Of a stretch of DNA of 64,000 bases, positions 61,266 through 64,000 are shown one piece after another. A model generated the notes under the pieces. It did not search any database, was not told the origin of the DNA, and saw only the letters and a program-made list of their open reading frames with translations. A program made the position numbers and the translations under genes. Position 1 is the stretch's first letter, and each line of letters opens with the position of its first letter. Origin of the DNA: Flavobacterium hydatis (GTDB lineage Bacteria > Bacteroidota > Bacteroidia > Flavobacteriales > Flavobacteriaceae). The stretch is taken from the NCBI RefSeq assembly GCF_000737695.1, contig NZ_JPRM01000001.1, positions 124,001 to 188,000 of the forward strand, written 5' to 3'.

Positions 61266-61266
61266 A
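61163..61266 (+). repeat. Direct repeat copy 1, 3' end of the HMG-CoA synthase gene
   Basis: These 104 bases are repeated at 62918-63021 with one difference (G at 61257, A at 63012). The repeat begins inside the gene and ends one base after its stop codon. The two copies are 1755 bases apart and enclose a lipoprotein gene. Confidence 0.92.
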
Positions 61267-61271
61267 TTATT

Positions 61272-61302
61272 TAAAACCGAAACGTTAAGTTTCGGTTTTT
61301 TT
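61272..61302 (+). terminator. Intrinsic terminator of the HMG-CoA synthase gene
   Basis: AAAACCGAAAC and GTTTCGGTTTT pair around GTTAA and are followed by T residues. Confidence 0.85.
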
Positions 61303-61394
61303 ATGTTACACTTTTAAATTTAACCGCAAAGTGCGCTAAGGCTTCTATCTACGTAATGTTGAAAACAGCAGAGTTCGCAAAGCTTTTCATTAAG

Positions 61395-61427
61395 ACCTTT
61401 GTCAAAGTTTAAAACTTTGACAAAGGT
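61395..61427. repeat. ACCTTTGTC palindrome, copy 1
   Basis: Perfect 16-base arms ACCTTTGTCAAAGTTT and complement around one base. A near copy is at 63549-63583. Confidence 0.75.
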
Positions 61428-61476
61428 TTACAAACATAATTGACATATCTACTACACAATAAATCAATTAAATTAT

Positions 61477-61523
61477 AAAAAAAAACCGAAGCTATTTCAA
61501 GTAAAATGCTTCAGTTTTTTTTT
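61477..61523. terminator. Bidirectional terminator after the lipoprotein gene
   Basis: An A run followed by ACCGAAGC, a 15-base loop, then GCTTCAGT and a T run. It can act on both strands. Confidence 0.7.
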
Positions 61524-61534
61524 ATATATACTTT

Positions 61535-62722
61535 TTATTCTTTACCTTCTAACTGAATATTAAAATGCCAACCTTCTTGTTCGCCCCAAACACTAAAATC
61601 TTCGAGAGTATTATTTTCACTAATTTTAGACTGTCCATAATAACCTTTGCTAAAACAGAATCCAGAGTCAGAATTTTTATTAGCAGAACTAGCTGCCATA
61701 ACACCTAATGATTCCCCATTTACCAAGTACCAGTAAAAAACATATGTCTTACCAGCTTCTAAAAAAAGATTTAATTTTTCTAAATTAAATGGAATAAATC
61801 CTCCATTAAACTGCCCAGAAACATCTGTCATAGTAAACGCTAATATTTTATTATTTCCATCCCTTATAATCAACTTTAACGTAACAGCTTTCCCATATTG
61901 GGTTTTAGTCTTATCATAACGGAAACCTTCACGAAGATGTATACTAAAAACAGAAGGGCTTAAATCTTTATTCAATACAATTGCTTGCCCTGTTCCAACA
62001 TTCCTATCATAAGGTAAAAAATCAGGAACATTAGTTCTGTCATCCCCCCCAAACCATTTCCAAGCATTGGCCTCAGAACATGATTCAAATTTATTGATAT
62101 CCATGTGCTCTAACTTAACCTGATAAACTTTTTCTACTCCAGATTCAGACTTAACTGTGAAATTTACTGGAGACGAATAATCTTTAACAGTCCTTGGGTC
62201 AGGTGTAATTGTAGCATATTTTGAATATTTTAAATCTATACTTAAATTTTTCAAATCAACAGATTCTGGCAATCTCTTTGTTATGATTCCAGTTTCTCCA
62301 TCAATTTTTGGACTAGTTACAAAATACGGAGTATTAATGTTAGCCTCTAAAATAAAATTATCTACACTTAATTCTCTTTTTATCGATATCTCGTACGCTT
62401 TCTTATCTCCATTTTCGGCAGTAACAGTAAGATTAAATGGTCCTGTAATAGATTTGATTATACTTGGATCAGGGCTAATTGTCGCCCCTTTAGGAATTGA
62501 AACGGATATTTTTATATCATTCAACTCAAAGTCGCTAGCTACCTTGCCTGTTACCGAGCCTTCTAAAACATCAAACTGCTTAGAAACATCTCCTTTAATA
62601 ATATTAAATGATAGAATTTTATTCTCGGTACTCAATGGCACCGTTTTTTCATCTGAAGCACATGAAAATATTAAAAAAGAAATAAATAATAAGATTGTAA
62701 ATTGGTAGAATTTTGCCTTCAT
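61535..62722 (-). CDS. Surface lipoprotein with two DUF5018-like repeats
   Basis: The 395-residue protein has a lipoprotein signal (LLFISFLIFSCASDEK, Cys21). Two beta-sandwich repeats follow: KILSFNIIKGDVSKQFDVLE to DKKAYEISIKREL, and VDNFILEANINTPYF to EKVYQVKLEHMD, each with an ISPDP or ITPDP motif, as in the DUF5018 and PKD-like domains of Bacteroidetes glycan-binding lipoproteins. The C-terminal 180 residues are a separate domain with WKWFGGDDRTNVPDFLPY and VFYWYLVNG, possibly ligand binding. It stands alone between the two copies of the duplicated HMG-CoA synthase end, so it may have arrived with that duplication. Confidence 0.82.
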   Translation of the reverse strand: MKAKFYQFTILLFISFLIFSCASDEKTVPLSTENKILSFNIIKGDVSKQFDVLEGSVTGKVASDFELNDIKISVSIPKGATISPDPSIIKSITGPFNLTVTAENGDKKAYEISIKRELSVDNFILEANINTPYFVTSPKIDGETGIITKRLPESVDLKNLSIDLKYSKYATITPDPRTVKDYSSPVNFTVKSESGVEKVYQVKLEHMDINKFESCSEANAWKWFGGDDRTNVPDFLPYDRNVGTGQAIVLNKDLSPSVFSIHLREGFRYDKTKTQYGKAVTLKLIIRDGNNKILAFTMTDVSGQFNGGFIPFNLEKLNLFLEAGKTYVFYWYLVNGESLGVMAASSANKNSDSGFCFSKGYYGQSKISENNTLEDFSVWGEQEGWHFNIQLEGKE

Positions 62723-62917
62723 AGATATGAATCTTGGTTTTTAATTGTTAATAAACGATTCAATAATTAAATTTTTACATAATTTATTGAACACGGCGAA
62801 AGTAAGAAATTTAATCCATAATTAGATTCATTTAAGAAAACTTCTCCAACTACTATCTTTTCTCTTTGCTAGACCAATTAAACATACTTTTATCCTGAAA
62901 AAAATACAAAACTTACC

Positions 62918-63021
62918 AAAACAAAGCATCCGAACTCCTAAAAACGAATGGGTTTTAGATAGAATCGAAAAAGAAATCCCTAATTTAATTGGGGCGAGAT
63001 ATTATAAATGGATTGATTAAA
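62918..63021 (+). pseudogene. Duplicated 3' fragment of the HMG-CoA synthase gene
   Basis: The fragment would encode the last 33 residues of HMG-CoA synthase (RTPKNEWVLDRIEKEIPN to YYKWID) and the stop. It has no start codon or upstream remainder of the gene. One base differs from the functional copy, giving Ile in place of Val next to the end. The near identity indicates a recent event or ongoing gene conversion. Confidence 0.92.
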
Positions 63022-63047
63022 ATCTTAATCAATCAATACAATTAATT

Positions 63048-63087
63048 AAAAACCATCTTCAAAATTCAGAATTTTGAAGATGGTTTC
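63048..63087 (-). terminator. Intrinsic terminator after the 63090 gene
   Basis: AAACCATCTTCAAAATT and AATTTTGAAGATGGTTT pair around CAG. On the minus strand T residues follow. Confidence 0.85.
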
Positions 63088-63089
63088 TT

Positions 63090-63485
63090 CTATAATGTGA
63101 GATTCACTTCTAGTTCTAATTTAACTTCTTTACCTGAGATATATGTACAACCTTCGAATACAAATATTCCGTTTTTGTTAATTATAAACTTTCCTCCTAT
63201 ATCATTATGTTCCATTAAATAAAGGGCAACATCACAATTATCAAGAATTTCCTCGGTAATTATAATTTCTATTTTATCATCTTTTAATTCAAAAGGAATT
63301 TCCTTAAAATAAAGTCGAGGAGGGTATAACAACCAAAACCATTCACCATCCTCATCATCAGATAATTTTTCAAAAGTTTCCTCATCAGCAACAATTGTCA
63401 AGTTGTTAATAATCGAATTTTCTTTATCAATTTTGCAAGTTACTTCTCCAACTCCAAAATCATTTGTTCCGATAATAAATTTTTG
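63090..63485 (-). CDS. Hypothetical acidic protein
   Basis: I choose the ATG at 63485 (MQKFIIGTNDFGVGEVTCKI), because the longer frame runs through a palindromic repeat. The 131-residue protein has no signal peptide and is rich in Asp, Glu and Ile. A loop with DEETFEKLSDDEDGEWFWLLYPPRLYF stands in the middle and the end is a long run of beta strands (KIEIIITEEILDNCDVALYLME). It resembles small cytoplasmic immunity or chaperone-like proteins, but I do not recognise a family. Confidence 0.65.
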   Translation of the reverse strand, partial: QKFIIGTNDFGVGEVTCKIDKENSIINNLTIVADEETFEKLSDDEDGEWFWLLYPPRLYFKEIPFELKDDKIEIIITEEILDNCDVALYLMEHNDIGGKFIINKNGIFVFEGCTYISGKEVKLELEVNLTL

Positions 63486-63548
63486 CATAAGCCATTTTTT
63501 AGTTGAAAAGACAAACAAGACAAACTTTAAATTTGAATTGTAAATTAA

Positions 63549-63583
63549 GACCTTTGTCAAAGTTTAAAAATTTGACAAAGGTC
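63549..63583. repeat. GACCTTTGTC palindrome, copy 2
   Basis: Arms GACCTTTGTCAAA and TTTGACAAAGGTC pair around 9 bases. It is a near copy of the element at 61395 and lies upstream of the 63090 gene. Confidence 0.7.
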
Positions 63584-63637
63584 TACAAACAATTCCAATA
63601 CTACAAAACTTTATGCCCTTTGCGGTTAAACAACAAA

Positions 63638-63817
63638 TCAATCCTTCTTATGTTGTTCTGTATAATTTTGATTTCCTTTAAGAGCTTCATCGTGTACATT
63701 CATTCCGTTTGCCATTCCGAGCATGAATGCGGTTATAATTAGGATTACTTTTCTTTTTAGCCAAAGTATTGGTCGCCTAGATTGCTCTAAGCGTATTTTA
63801 TTATTACGTTTATACAT
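63638..63817 (-). CDS. Small exported or membrane peptide
   Basis: A 59-residue frame, MYKRNNKIRLEQSRRPILWL to NYTEQHKKD, has a basic N-terminus, one hydrophobic segment (KVILIITAFMLGMANG, about residues 23-38) and a polar tail with NVHDEALKGNQNYTEQHK. It looks like a small signal-anchored or exported peptide. Similar short proteins with MLGMANGMN-type ends are, as far as I recall, common in Flavobacterium. The function is unknown. Confidence 0.65.
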   Translation of the reverse strand: MYKRNNKIRLEQSRRPILWLKRKVILIITAFMLGMANGMNVHDEALKGNQNYTEQHKKD

Positions 63818-64000
63818 TTTGTAAATGATAAATGATTAGACATTTTTTTATCACCATTATGCTTGAATAGCATAAATGCCTAGAAAAGATTCCCTAAGCG
63901 TTGTACAAACTTTTAATAAGGAGTATTGGAAGTGATTATTTCATTTATAAAAACAGACTGAGCCACAAATAAACTTAATTTTTGATAAATAAGCCTTTGC

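Larger units (their letters stand above)
61266..61534. other. Intergenic region with hairpins
   Basis: This gap holds the HMG-CoA synthase terminator (61272-61302), a word repeat with CGCAAAG/CGCTAAG at 61325 and 61334, the ACCTTTGTC palindrome (61395-61427) and the terminator of the lipoprotein gene (61477-61523). No gene is visible. Confidence 0.6.
62723..63089. other. Intergenic region with the duplicated gene end
   Basis: The AT-rich stretch 62723-62917 (probably the lipoprotein promoter) shows no gene. The rest is the duplicated HMG-CoA synthase end and a terminator hairpin. Confidence 0.6.

Noticed and set aside
61266..63021. The segment between the 104-bp repeats considered as a complete mobile element.
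   Set aside because: No transposase, integrase or terminal inverted repeats were found; only a duplicated gene end and a lipoprotein gene are present.
63503..63742. A 79-codon plus-strand frame near the right end.
   Set aside because: It covers a palindromic repeat and the antisense of a better small gene (63638-63817).

Overview
The window is a chromosomal segment of a Flavobacterium-like member of the Bacteroidetes. The evidence is the AT-rich sequence, a SusC/SusD receptor pair, promoters with the TAnnTTTG -7 box instead of sigma70 boxes, almost no Shine-Dalgarno sequences, many lipoproteins of the flavobacterial type, a mevalonate-pathway HMG-CoA synthase and the gene order pdxA-yceD-rpmF-fabH-accB-accC.

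Layout. 1-6300: the end of an MFS exporter, an alpha/beta hydrolase, a seven-haem c-type cytochrome lipoprotein, lpxH, queD, a small membrane protein and a crotonase. 6369-8772: tRNA-Ala and an NfeD/flotillin pair. 8860-10985: an ECF sigma factor of the TPR-tailed type with a YCII/DGPF protein and an AhpD-like protein. 11379-16833: accessory genes (lipoproteins, an XRE regulator, a Flavo-1-like RNA, small membrane proteins, one with an internal duplication). 17036-19862: an overlapping lpxR-like, mtgA and FAD oxidoreductase operon. 20120-27295: an S9 peptidase, a hybrid histidine kinase, a sigma54-type response regulator facing it, and four tandem PepSY-like secreted proteins. 27557-33215: fatty-acid initiation genes, rpmF, pdxA and riboflavin synthase. 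33250-41903: a putative sorting-signal protein, cytochrome P450, a CAU-anticodon tRNA, methylmalonyl-CoA epimerase, a pair of unknown exported proteins, an Ig-like lipoprotein and an omega-amidase. 42152-55990: a catabolic locus. 56064-61265: succinate dehydrogenase and HMG-CoA synthase. 61266-64000: a duplicated gene end around a lipoprotein, then small genes.

The most interesting part is 42152-55990. SusC, SusD, a GntP permease, a RidA protein, a sugar-acid kinase, a KDPG-type aldolase, a fold-III PLP enzyme (D-threonine aldolase/D-serine dehydratase type), an M19 dipeptidase, a DeoR repressor and a secreted GH20 hexosaminidase fit one route. I infer catabolism of an oxidised amino sugar: N-acetyl-D-glucosaminic acid (as made from chitin by lytic oxidation) would be released by GH20, imported, deacetylated by the M19 enzyme, deaminated to 2-keto-3-deoxygluconate, phosphorylated and split to pyruvate and glyceraldehyde-3-phosphate. 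TTGCAA half-sites spaced 10-11 bp lie upstream of susC, of the deoR gene and of the GH20 gene, which would make one DeoR regulon.

Non-coding structure is rich. Three intergenic elements (2061, 3969, 19896) share an exact mirrored architecture of 7-bp words at 9 and 10 bp steps. Others are built the same way from different words. A 104-bp direct repeat (one mismatch) duplicates the 3' end of the HMG-CoA synthase gene on the far side of a lipoprotein gene. A 22-bp perfect palindrome sits just upstream of fabH.
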